From NCBI RefSeq assembly GCF_013074385.2, contig NZ_JABEYA020000009.1, positions 81,943 to 145,942 of the forward strand: a stretch of DNA of 64,000 nt, read 5' to 3'. Origin of the DNA: Vibrio ostreicida. GTDB taxonomy: Bacteria; Pseudomonadota; Gammaproteobacteria; Enterobacterales; Vibrionaceae. Below the pieces are notes generated by a model that saw only the letters and a program-made list of their open reading frames with translations, had not been told where the DNA came from and made no database searches. Both the position numbers and the translations under genes were made by a program. Shown here one piece after another: positions 49,937 to 57,696 of this stretch (position 1 is the first letter of the stretch; each line of letters opens with the position of its first letter).

Positions 49937-50529
49937 AAGCCCCACTCCTAAGCTTAGGCTTGTTGATCTTAGGAGGGTGTGCCACCACACCGCCTAAAAA
50001 TCAAACCGATCTGTGTGAAATTTTTGAGCAGCACCAAGATTGGTATGAAGATGCGGCGGACATGGAGAAGACCTGGGGAACCCCTATTCAGGTTGCCATG
50101 GCCTTTGTAAAACAAGAAAGTAGTTTTCGCCACGATGCTCGCCCCCCCAAAGATTACCTTTTGGGTTTTATTCCTTGGGGACGCCTAAGCAGTGCCTATG
50201 GTTATGCTCAGGCACAAAATCCGGCCTGGGAGGATTTTCAGAAAGCAACTGGACACGGTGGATCTCGAACCAATTTTGATGACTCCTTGATGTTTATTGG
50301 CTGGTATACCAGTGAAACTCAAAAACAATTAGGCGTCTCAAAATGGGACCCATACAACCAATATTTAGCTTATCATGAAGGCCGAGGAGGTTATAAGCGT
50401 CAGACATACCAGTCTAAACCCTCACTAATCAAGGTCGCTCGTAAAGTTGAGCAGCAGGCGAAAGACTATGGCTGGCAGTTAAAGCAGTGCCGGCAAAACT
50501 TGGAAAGCAAACGGAGTTGGTTCTCTTAG
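49933..50529 (+). CDS. Lytic transglycosylase-like lipoprotein (SLT fold)
   Basis: The 198-residue lipoprotein has a short signal peptide ending in LGGC (Cys 16) and a lysozyme-like domain with the catalytic Glu in FVKQESSF near residue 64, SAYGYAQAQ near 97 and [11 protein letters not shown] near 150. Lytic transglycosylases cut peptidoglycan glycan strands. The TTG start overlaps the gshA stop (TTGA), with GAGGAA upstream, so translation is coupled to gshA. The end runs 23 bases short of luxS. Confidence 0.87.
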   Translation: MKAPLLSLGLLILGGCATTPPKNQTDLCEIFEQHQDWYEDAADMEKTWGTPIQVAMAFVKQESSFRHDARPPKDYLLGFIPWGRLSSAYGYAQAQNPAWEDFQKATGHGGSRTNFDDSLMFIGWYTSETQKQLGVSKWDPYNQYLAYHEGRGGYKRQTYQSKPSLIKVARKVEQQAKDYGWQLKQCRQNLESKRSWFS

Positions 50530-50552
50530 ATCAAGCTTTAAGGAGAAAAATA

Positions 50553-51071
50553 GTGCCATTATTGGATAGCTTCACGGTCGATCACACTCGAATGAGTGCT
50601 CCAGCAGTACGTGTTGCCAAAACCATGGTAACACCTAAAGGTGATACGATTACGGTGTTTGATTTACGCTTCACCACACCGAATAAAGAACTGCTTTCAG
50701 AGCGAGGTATTCACACTCTAGAGCATCTATTTGCCGGTTTTATGCGTAATCATTTGAATAGCCAAAATGTTGAAATTATTGATATTTCCCCGATGGGATG
50801 TCGTACGGGGTTTTACATGAGTCTCATCGGAGCCCCCTCAGAAGCTGACGTTGCACAGGGGTGGATGGAGGCGATGCGAGATGTGTTAGACGTGGAGAGT
50901 CAGGAGCAGATACCTGAGCTCAATGAATATCAGTGCGGAACGTTTGATATGCATTCCCTAGACCAAGCTAAACAAATTGCACAGGCGATCATTGATGTGG
51001 GGATCTCTGTGAATAAAAATGAAGAGCTGTCCTTGCCGGAATCTATATTGAAAGCGTTGGAAATAGAATAG
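50553..51071 (+). CDS. luxS: S-ribosylhomocysteine lyase LuxS (AI-2 synthase)
   Basis: LuxS cleaves S-ribosylhomocysteine to homocysteine and DPD, the precursor of autoinducer 2, linking the activated methyl cycle to quorum sensing. GTG 50553 gives 172 residues, as in V. harveyi, and AAGGAG lies ten bases upstream. Zinc ligands are His 54, His 58 (HTLEH) and the Cys of EYQCGTFD. The upstream frame extending into the transglycosylase gene is not used. gshA-transglycosylase-luxS forms one close-packed unit. Confidence 0.98.
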   Translation: MPLLDSFTVDHTRMSAPAVRVAKTMVTPKGDTITVFDLRFTTPNKELLSERGIHTLEHLFAGFMRNHLNSQNVEIIDISPMGCRTGFYMSLIGAPSEADVAQGWMEAMRDVLDVESQEQIPELNEYQCGTFDMHSLDQAKQIAQAIIDVGISVNKNEELSLPESILKALEIE

Positions 51072-51170
51072 CCCTTTAACCTCTAATGTCTTGTATGAAC
51101 GTTTCTCAGCATGGCACCAAGGTTCCAAGTAAACAGACTCGGAGCCTTGTACTTATCAGCAGAACTTTTA

Positions 51171-51317
51171 TTAGTGTTTTCTTTCTAGTTCATCGAGTAG
51201 CAATCTCGCATGAACATAGAGATAGCTGATGGCATCTTGCCTATCTGGCTTATCTTGAATCAATTTGCACCAGTAAGCGATTTCTTGAAGGCGAGATTCG
51301 AGGCATTCTGTATTCAT
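51171..51317 (-). CDS. Small protein of 48 residues, unknown function
   Basis: A 48-codon frame from ATG 51317 has a perfect AAGGAGG seven bases upstream and normal codon use. The product starts MNTECLESRLQEIAYWCK and ends LLLDELERKH; it is charged, probably two or three helices, without signal or membrane span. It is too short for common ORF thresholds. It lies between luxS and the XRE gene, on the opposite strand. I do not recognise the family. Confidence 0.72.
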   Translation of the reverse strand: MNTECLESRLQEIAYWCKLIQDKPDRQDAISYLYVHARLLLDELERKH

Positions 51318-51454
51318 GCCACCCTCCTTATTTTAATAATATATGCAATTAGTATACATAAAAGAGTACTAAGTGTATATTATCTTGATGTTTTATATGT
51401 GTCATGTATCATATTTTGACGTTATTTATGTTAGGTTTTTGAAGGCGTACGAAC
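51318..51454. promoter_or_regulatory. AT-rich divergent promoter region of the small ORF and XRE operon
   Basis: The 137 bases are very AT-rich and hold several overlapping near-repeats (GTATAC, AGTACT, GTGTATAT, ATGTGTC-ATGTATC). The paired elements ATGTGTCATGTATCAT look like a possible operator for the XRE protein encoded next to them. No single promoter stands out. Confidence 0.4.
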
Positions 51455-52051
51455 ATGAAGAACAACAGTGAAAGAATCTCGATATTGCGAGAAAATATTC
51501 AGTTTGGATTGTATCAGCACAAAGAAACTAAAGCATCACTAAGTCGAAAGACCGGTATAACAAGAGCGACCATTTATAAAATCTTGGATGGGAAAGTTGA
51601 CCGAGTCCAGAATTCTACGGTAGAACGTATAGCCAATTTTTTTGGTACGACATGTTATATTATTCAGAATGAGTCATTGGAAGAGCACACTCTAAGGGCG
51701 TCAGCTGTCTGCCTTGATGGGAATAAAAACCCTATTGCAGTTCCTGTTCTTAATGAAAAAGAGTTTATTGAAAAAAGAGACCATTACATTGGTGCTCTGG
51801 TCGTGGAATACCCAATCACCTATCATTTTTCTGAGGGAGACAATGTGGTTGCTGTGAGGGTTGAAGAAATACTTTCAAATTATTATACCCGAGGCAATTG
51901 CCTCATTATAGACAGAGTTAATCATGAGGAGAAAGGCTTAAAGAGGCTTGTTCTTCGCAAGGATGTGTTACATGTTCTTGCTTTATATGATGGCTTAGAG
52001 AGTGATGACTTTTTGCTTGGGAGTATTATTGAGGAGCGTTATCGTGTTTAA
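51455..52051 (+). CDS. XRE family transcriptional regulator with degenerate S24-like C-terminal domain
   Basis: The 198-residue protein has an N-terminal HTH (about 20-65: TKASLSRKTGITRATIYKIL and DGKVDRVQNSTVERIANFFG) and a C-terminal part (about 105-195) whose order (GDNVVAVRVEE, RGNCLIIDRV, LKRLVLRKD) recalls LexA/C1-type S24 domains but lacks the catalytic Ser-Met and appears inactive. The stop lies inside the start of the transporter gene (GTG overlap), so it is cotranscribed with the queuosine genes. It may sense a queuosine intermediate or bind its own promoter; this is inference. Confidence 0.8.
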   Translation: MKNNSERISILRENIQFGLYQHKETKASLSRKTGITRATIYKILDGKVDRVQNSTVERIANFFGTTCYIIQNESLEEHTLRASAVCLDGNKNPIAVPVLNEKEFIEKRDHYIGALVVEYPITYHFSEGDNVVAVRVEEILSNYYTRGNCLIIDRVNHEEKGLKRLVLRKDVLHVLALYDGLESDDFLLGSIIEERYRV

Positions 52052-52907
52052 CCAAAAGTACAAATTAATCGGGTTTAATGAATCCCCCCAACTTCTTGCA
52101 CGTGTGATGATTAAAGGAACAGGGAAAGTCGCTGATATCCCGGCTCAAGAGTTACTTAACAGCGAAGTCGCTGACGATTTAAATCGTAATGAACTCGTTG
52201 AGGTATGTAAGAAAGCGTATTCCAATAATCGTTTTGAAGGGGCATATGAGTTAGAAGATCGTCGTGAGACATATTGGGTCGGCTATTCGCTGTTGGTGTT
52301 GTGTCTTTGCTCCTTATTTACCCTTTCAAATATTATGGGCATCAAGCCTATTGAAGTTTTTGATACAGGTATGATTGTTCCCGCCGCCATTTTTTTGTAC
52401 CCCCTCTCCTTTATCTTTGTTGATATATTGAATGAATTTTTTGGTTTGAGACTGGCAAGAAAAGCAATAATACAGTCGACGGTGGTCAATGCGGGAATAT
52501 TATTGTTTCTTTACTCATCAACGCTCATCCCAAGTATTGAATCATGGCAAGTAATGAATGTTCAGTATACAACGCTTGTGGGTAGTATGGTGTCGGTTTT
52601 TGTTGCCTCACTAAGCTCATATTTCATTTCGGAAAACATTAATGCCTATGTGCTGAATAAAATAAAGCTAGTGACAAATTCAAAATGGTTAGCGGTACGA
52701 GTCATCGCCAGCACGAGTATTGCTTCGGTTATTGATAGTGCCTTATTCATTGGGATTGCCTTTTACACGGTATTACCAAATGAAGTGCTATGGGTTATGT
52801 TTGTTAGCCAAGTATCGATAAAAGTTATGTATGCGCTAATAAGTGTTGGGCCTATTTACTATGCAAGAAAATTGTTTTCTCGATTAATTAATGTGAAGGA
52901 GTCGTAA
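52044..52907 (+). CDS. Queuosine precursor transporter (YhhQ/VUT family) with N-terminal extension
   Basis: YhhQ family proteins import the queuosine precursors preQ0/preQ1. GTG 52044 with GAGGAG eight bases upstream gives 287 residues. The transporter part (about 80-280) has six membrane spans and the motif LSNIMGIKPIEVFDTG followed by FPL-like YPLSFIFVDILNEFFG. The first 75 residues are soluble (KGTGKVADIPAQELLNSEV) and absent from E. coli YhhQ (about 220 residues). It lies four bases upstream of queF, which supports the assignment. Confidence 0.85.
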   Translation: MFNQKYKLIGFNESPQLLARVMIKGTGKVADIPAQELLNSEVADDLNRNELVEVCKKAYSNNRFEGAYELEDRRETYWVGYSLLVLCLCSLFTLSNIMGIKPIEVFDTGMIVPAAIFLYPLSFIFVDILNEFFGLRLARKAIIQSTVVNAGILLFLYSSTLIPSIESWQVMNVQYTTLVGSMVSVFVASLSSYFISENINAYVLNKIKLVTNSKWLAVRVIASTSIASVIDSALFIGIAFYTVLPNEVLWVMFVSQVSIKVMYALISVGPIYYARKLFSRLINVKES

Positions 52908-52910
52908 TAA

Positions 52911-53729
52911 ATGACAGTTTATGACAAGAATCTGGGAAAAAGCACAAACTATATTTCTCACTACCAACCAGAGTTGCTGGATCCGATTCCACGCGCCAGA
53001 GGAAGAGCGGAGATAAAAGGTTATCAGCAAGCGACTCACACAGGATTCGACTTGTGGACTGCTTTTGAAATCTCGTGGCTCAACAGCAAAGGAAAACCTG
53101 TTGTGGCAATCGGAGAGTTTGTTATCCCACAGACGTCTGACAATTTAATTGAGTCAAAGTCATTCAAGTTATACCTCAACAGTTTCAATCAAACGTGCTT
53201 CGAGTCAAAAGACGTTGTGATGACCAAGATGAAAGAGGATTTGAGCGCGGCGGCTGGCGCCGACGTTACGGTGAGTTTTACCAAGGTTGACACGCAGCAA
53301 GAGACGATGGTCAGCTCGTCTTTTCACTGTATCGATGAGTTAGACATCTCAGTGGATAACTTTGATTACGATGCTGAAGCACTCGTTGGCAGTACACTTG
53401 ATGAACATGTCTCCGAATCTTTGTGCTCTCACCTTTTGAAATCCAATTGTTTGGTGACCAATCAACCTGATTGGGGCAGTGTGTATATTCGTTACACTGG
53501 TGCACAAATAAATCATGAAACCTTGTTGAAATACCTGATCTCATTTCGTGAGCATAATGAGTTTCACGAGCAATGTGTAGAGCGCATTTATTCTGACATT
53601 AAACGATGTTGTGATCCTGAACATTTAACGGTTTTTGCCCGATATACGCGTCGGGGTGGGCTCGATATCAATCCTTTCCGAAGTGATTTTGAAAGTGAAT
53701 TGTGTTCTGGAAGAAACCCAAGGCAATAA
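52911..53729 (+). CDS. queF: NADPH-dependent 7-cyano-7-deazaguanine reductase QueF
   Basis: QueF reduces the nitrile preQ0 to the amine preQ1 for queuosine in tRNA. The 272 residues are the long bimodular type (E. coli 282). The ESKSFKLYLNSFNQT substrate/NADPH motif is near residue 83; the catalytic Cys is Cys 180 in KSNCLVTNQPDWGS; RRGGLDINPF is near the end. The N-terminus is about ten residues shorter than in E. coli. It follows the precursor transporter by three bases. Confidence 0.96.
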   Translation: MTVYDKNLGKSTNYISHYQPELLDPIPRARGRAEIKGYQQATHTGFDLWTAFEISWLNSKGKPVVAIGEFVIPQTSDNLIESKSFKLYLNSFNQTCFESKDVVMTKMKEDLSAAAGADVTVSFTKVDTQQETMVSSSFHCIDELDISVDNFDYDAEALVGSTLDEHVSESLCSHLLKSNCLVTNQPDWGSVYIRYTGAQINHETLLKYLISFREHNEFHEQCVERIYSDIKRCCDPEHLTVFARYTRRGGLDINPFRSDFESELCSGRNPRQ

Positions 53730-53842
53730 AGTTAATAAGAAAGAAACGAAGAGAGGTTTGGACTTAAATCCCCGTACTTAGCGTTTGATGTAATATCTAT
53801 CGAACAAGTCGGTGAGCTTGAGCCACTAATCTGAATTGATTG

Positions 53843-53876
53843 ATAAAGCCAGTCAGGTGAACTTGACTGGCTTTAT
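53843..53876. terminator. Bidirectional terminator between queF and the RDD gene
   Basis: ATAAAGCCAGTCA, loop, TGACTGGCTTTAT is a near-perfect 13-bp stem between convergent genes. Confidence 0.85.
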
Positions 53877-53880
53877 GCTT

Positions 53881-54357
53881 CTATTGGACCTTAGGTAAGA
53901 GAACGACCTGTGTCTTTGCCAAAATATCATGAATCCCACGTTTTTGTCGGTCAAAGGGTACCGTAATATTGGCGAGACCAAAGCCTGATGTCGCGATACG
54001 AATGACAGCCTGATTGGTTGAAATAGCGGTTCCATTGGGGTTACGAATTTGGATTTTCCAGGCTCGCATCCCTAATGTTTGTCCGGCACGAGTCCAGAAA
54101 AAAACGAAGAAATAGACCCAAACGAAGGCTAGGTAAAGTTTATAGATTGGGCTCCAAATCGGATGATGAGTCAAAAAATCACTGACATCCAGATAGGGCG
54201 TTGCACTGAAGGCTCCCATTGCAACCAAAGCGTGTAATACCGCAATCACAATACCAGCCGCAAGCATTTCAATTGCTATGACAATCAGACTATCGTAAAA
54301 CAAGGCACCAAGACGGCGCATTAACCCTGCGGCAGGCAGAGCGTCAGGTGTGGACAT
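53881..54357 (-). CDS. RDD family membrane protein
   Basis: The 158-residue protein carries the RDD signature: AGLMRRLGALFYDSLIV near residue 10 (Arg, then Asp), a second membrane span near 25-45, a third near 75-95 (LYLAFVWVYFFVFFW), then TRAGQTLGMRAWKIQI. RDD proteins are small inner-membrane proteins; some act as Na+/H+ exchangers, most are unassigned. It is a single gene on the minus strand, facing queF across a shared terminator. Confidence 0.85.
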   Translation of the reverse strand: MSTPDALPAAGLMRRLGALFYDSLIVIAIEMLAAGIVIAVLHALVAMGAFSATPYLDVSDFLTHHPIWSPIYKLYLAFVWVYFFVFFWTRAGQTLGMRAWKIQIRNPNGTAISTNQAVIRIATSGFGLANITVPFDRQKRGIHDILAKTQVVLLPKVQ

Positions 54358-54489
54358 AATAGAGTTTACCTATTTTAAAAAGGACGCCAGCATATCGCTT
54401 CATTTTTGCTGTGAAAAGAGACTTTGCGCACAGCTTGATAATATGTGGTGATTTTATCAGCAAACGGCAAGCTATTCAGTCTTTTACTC

Positions 54490-54517
54490 TTGCATCGATG
54501 CTTTGCTTACGTATAAT
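54490..54517 (+). promoter_or_regulatory. tRNA-Leu promoter
   Basis: TTGCAT (54490-54495) and TATAAT (54512-54517), 16 bases apart, stand 30 bases before the tRNA. Confidence 0.8.
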
Positions 54518-54547
54518 GCCAAACATCAAAGGGCAGAGCCCCAAGAT

Positions 54548-54632
54548 GCCGGTGTGGTGAAATTGGTATACACGACGGATTCAAAATCCGTTGCCTTCGG
54601 GCGTGGCGGTTCAAGTCCGCCCACCGGTACCA
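54548..54632 (+). tRNA. tRNA-Leu (CAA)
   Basis: An 85-base gene with acceptor GCCGGTG/CACCGGT, a long variable arm and encoded CCA. The anticodon loop TTCAAAA reads CAA. It is transcribed alone. Confidence 0.97.
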
Positions 54633-54643
54633 TTATTTGTATG

Positions 54644-54672
54644 ACAAAGCCTCGACGAAAGTCGGGGCTTTG
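54644..54672 (+). terminator. Terminator after tRNA-Leu
   Basis: CAAAGCCTCGAC, loop GAAA, GTCGGGGCTTTG follows the tRNA by 11 bases. Confidence 0.88.
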
Positions 54673-54888
54673 TTGTATCTGAAGTACTTTCGAATCAGTA
54701 TTTGAGTCATGTAAAGCTTGTGTCCCTGAAATTAACGTTCAACTCACTAGGCTCGTCGTTCTGGGGTGGTGAATCTATTAGTTGTGTGGGGGTGGTGTAA
54801 AATAATGCAGATTCTGGTGCAACGTAGTACCGCTCACTACAGACTTGAGTTATGATCTTTTCAGTTTAACTGACTGTGCTAATAGATA

Positions 54889-55614
54889 ATGAAAACAACC
54901 TGTATTGTGACCGGAGGCAGTTCCGGTATTGGCCAAGCCATTGTACAACTCTTTGAGAAAGAAGGTTATTTGGTCTTTAACTTTGATATAAAAGAAGGAC
55001 CTCTAGGGCATCATGTTCCATGTGATATCACTGATCACCAAGCCGTGCAGGGTCACATTAAACACATTGCCCAAAATCATAACATTGATGTCCTTGTGAC
55101 CAGCGCAGGCGTCCATTTTTCTGCCGATATTGAGAACACATCTGAGCAAGATCTTCAACGCGTTTTTGATATCAATGTAAAAGGAACCTACTCGGCAGTG
55201 CAGGCCGTCTTGCCTGTGATGAAGAAACAGAATTCGGGTTCCATTATTGTGGTAGCGTCTGAGCAAGGTCTGGTGGCTAAACCTAATTCATTTGCTTATA
55301 ACCTGAGCAAAGCCGCCCTCGTCTCACTAGCCAAGACAACCGCGATTGACTATGCAAAATTTAACATTCGTGCTAACGCGCTATGTCCTGGAACCATCGA
55401 AACACCGCTATATCACAAGGCAATTGAAGAGTATTGCACTCGATCAGGTGCGGATCTTGACCAAGTTCATAAAAGTGAAGCGGAGATGCAACCTTTAGGT
55501 CGCATTGGTAAGCCTGAAGAAGTAGCGCAATATGCTTTGTTTCTTGCTAGTGACAGTGCCACCTTCATTACTGGCAGCGTGCAAGTTATTGATGGCGGAT
55601 ACACGACTGGATAG
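54889..55614 (+). CDS. Short-chain dehydrogenase/reductase, sugar-type
   Basis: A 241-residue classical SDR: TGGSSGIG nucleotide loop at residue 8, NAG-like TSAGVH near 70, catalytic Ser (VVASEQG), Tyr and Lys (YNLSK) near 140, and C-terminal ITGSVQVIDGGY. SDRs of this group oxidise sugars or sugar acids with NAD(P)+. No strong ribosome site is seen. It lies eight bases upstream of a lactonase-like amidohydrolase. I infer oxidation of a sugar to its lactone, or of a keto-deoxy acid. Confidence 0.85.
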   Translation: MKTTCIVTGGSSGIGQAIVQLFEKEGYLVFNFDIKEGPLGHHVPCDITDHQAVQGHIKHIAQNHNIDVLVTSAGVHFSADIENTSEQDLQRVFDINVKGTYSAVQAVLPVMKKQNSGSIIVVASEQGLVAKPNSFAYNLSKAALVSLAKTTAIDYAKFNIRANALCPGTIETPLYHKAIEEYCTRSGADLDQVHKSEAEMQPLGRIGKPEEVAQYALFLASDSATFITGSVQVIDGGYTTG

Positions 55615-55622
55615 GTTTATAT

Positions 55623-56474
55623 ATGCTTAAATTTATTGACGCTCACTTGCATTTCTTTGATATTGAAAATGGCGATTATCACTGGTTACGTGAAGAAAAC
55701 CCACCATTTTGGCCTGATAAAGGCAAGATCTTAAGAAATTTTCACCAAGGTGATTTGCACTGCGAACCCCGTTTTTCACTCGCTGGTTATGTACATGTAG
55801 AGGCTGGGTACGATAATACTCAGTGGTGGAGGGAAATAGAGTGGCTTGAAAAAAGCGCAACGCTTCCCTTTCGCTCAGTTGCGAGTGCAGATATAACGAA
55901 ACCACCACAACATTTCATTCAAGAGATCGATAAGCTTAGGGCGTACCCATCGGTGGTGGGTGTCCGACATATTTTGGATGAAAATGCCTGCGATCTGCTG
56001 TCTGATTTAGAGGTGTGTTCAAACCTTGCTTACCTTGCTGAACAAACACTTTCTTTTGATTTGCAAATGCCGTTGACGGATACTTCAGGAATTCATCAGT
56101 TACTGGCCTGTGTGGAACATTGTCCTCAGTTAACGATCATTCTCAACCATGCAGGATTCCCTCCACAGCTCAATAGCGGTAAATGGGAAGAATGGAAAAA
56201 AAACCTGTCTCTTTTGGCTAAGCATAATAATATCGCGGTCAAATGTTCTGGGTGGGAGATGGGGAGAAGGGACTACGAGAACCGCTGGGTGTTAACGGTA
56301 TTAAGTGAGTGTCTTGAAGCATTTGGTGATCATCGAGTGATGCTCGCAAGTAATTTTCCACTGTGCTTATTCTCAAAGAGTTATGAAGAATTATGGACAC
56401 AATATCTCGATTTCACCACAGCGAGAGCAGAAGCACTGTTTCATGATAATGCTCTGCTATGGTACAAATTTTAG
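55623..56474 (+). CDS. Amidohydrolase 2 family protein (sugar lactonase-like)
   Basis: The 283-residue TIM-barrel hydrolase starts with the metal motif DAHLHFFD and resembles the COG3618 group (L-fucono- and L-rhamnono-lactonases): GVRHIL near residue 118, LNHAG near 178, KCSGWEMG near 200 and a C-terminal MLASNFPL, where most members have GSDWP; here Asp of that site appears replaced by Asn, which may alter metal binding. It forms a pair with the SDR upstream. It converges with the enolase-family gene, four bases apart. Confidence 0.78.
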   Translation: MLKFIDAHLHFFDIENGDYHWLREENPPFWPDKGKILRNFHQGDLHCEPRFSLAGYVHVEAGYDNTQWWREIEWLEKSATLPFRSVASADITKPPQHFIQEIDKLRAYPSVVGVRHILDENACDLLSDLEVCSNLAYLAEQTLSFDLQMPLTDTSGIHQLLACVEHCPQLTIILNHAGFPPQLNSGKWEEWKKNLSLLAKHNNIAVKCSGWEMGRRDYENRWVLTVLSECLEAFGDHRVMLASNFPLCLFSKSYEELWTQYLDFTTARAEALFHDNALLWYKF

Positions 56475-56478
56475 ATCA

Positions 56479-57654
56479 TCACTTGACACAAATATGCGGT
56501 GAACGTTTAACGACTTCATCGTTTAACTCAATACCAATTCCAGGGGTATCTGGAGCCTGAAAATAGCCATTCTCCGGTTGAGGGTCTTGAAGGCATAACT
56601 CTCGATTCCAATCCTTTATGGCGTAAGTATGATGTTCATGAATTAAGAAATTGGGAATGGCGGTTTCTAAATGTAATGAGGCAGCCGTAGCGACTGGGCC
56701 GCCACATACATGAGCCTGAATTCGAACGTCGTAAACGTCTGCATAATCACATACCTTTTTCGCCTCGGTAAAGCCGCCGCAAAGGCCAATATCAGGTTGA
56801 AGAACATCAATGCTCTGATCTTCAAAGTAGGGTCTGACATCCCAGCGATGATACAAGCGCTCTCCGCCCGCGATAGGGACACCTACATTGTCGGAAACTT
56901 TCTTATGAACGGCTGAATTGAGATAATTAACGGGTTCTTCGTACATCATGCAACCGACTTCTTCGACAATTTTTCCCATCTGAATGGCAGAAGCTGCCCC
57001 CATCAGTGAATGAGATTCAAAAATAATATCAACATCAGTCCCTACTGCGTCCCGAATCGCTCTTAAACGATTTCCAAAAAGGCGCATCTGTGGTTGCGTA
57101 AACAGCTTGGTTCTATCAAAAGAGGATTCGCCATTGTGGTCGTATACGATCGGGTCGACTTTCACAGCATCATAGCCTTGCGCAACTGCTTTAAGAGCCG
57201 CTTCAGCGTATTCTTCAGGTGTAATCAGTTTTTTGCACTCTTTATCCCAATCAAACTGTAGCTGGCTTGCATAAGTTCTCAGCTTATCGTTGGTTTTCCC
57301 TCCCAAAAGTTGATAAACAGGCAACCCTAGAGCTTTGCCCTTGATATCCCAAAGAGCGGTATCTATGGCGCTCATCGCAGAGTAGAGCACTGGGCCGCCG
57401 CCTAGCCCCCAAAAGCTTTCTCTTAGCATTCTTGACCAAAGCTGTTCAGTATTAAATGGGTTCCATCCGATAAGCACGGCTTCAGCGATTTCCTTAACCA
57501 TTGCGGCGGCGGCGCTATGGCCCCAGTCATAAGCCAGTCCTGCTTCGCCCACCCCTGAAATCCCTTCGTCGGTGTGAATACGAACAAAAACAGGATTCCA
57601 TTGTGGTCTCTTTGGGCAGTGAATATCAAAAATTTCTATTTCCGTAATCTTCAT
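56479..57654 (-). CDS. Enolase-superfamily sugar acid dehydratase (mandelate racemase/GalD-like)
   Basis: The 391-residue protein has the enolase-superfamily capping domain (1-125) and barrel. VKVDP holds the Lys-side motif near residue 175; metal ligands appear as Glu in IIFESHS, Glu in EEPV and Glu in GGERLY; the His in FESHS and in QAHVCGG match the two acid/base His of D-galactonate dehydratase (there D-x-H, here E-x-H). This favours dehydration of a sugar acid to a 2-keto-3-deoxy acid. The exact sugar is unknown. The aldolase gene is 42 bases upstream on the same strand. Confidence 0.85.
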   Translation of the reverse strand: MKITEIEIFDIHCPKRPQWNPVFVRIHTDEGISGVGEAGLAYDWGHSAAAAMVKEIAEAVLIGWNPFNTEQLWSRMLRESFWGLGGGPVLYSAMSAIDTALWDIKGKALGLPVYQLLGGKTNDKLRTYASQLQFDWDKECKKLITPEEYAEAALKAVAQGYDAVKVDPIVYDHNGESSFDRTKLFTQPQMRLFGNRLRAIRDAVGTDVDIIFESHSLMGAASAIQMGKIVEEVGCMMYEEPVNYLNSAVHKKVSDNVGVPIAGGERLYHRWDVRPYFEDQSIDVLQPDIGLCGGFTEAKKVCDYADVYDVRIQAHVCGGPVATAASLHLETAIPNFLIHEHHTYAIKDWNRELCLQDPQPENGYFQAPDTPGIGIELNDEVVKRSPHICVK

Positions 57655-57696
57655 TTGGACCTATCTTGTCAGTCATGTTGATATTAAGTTTCGAAT

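Noticed and set aside
51210..51419. 69-codon plus-strand frame opposite the 48-residue ORF
   Set aside because: The minus-strand frame has a perfect ribosome site and better codon use; the plus frame ends in the AT-rich promoter zone.
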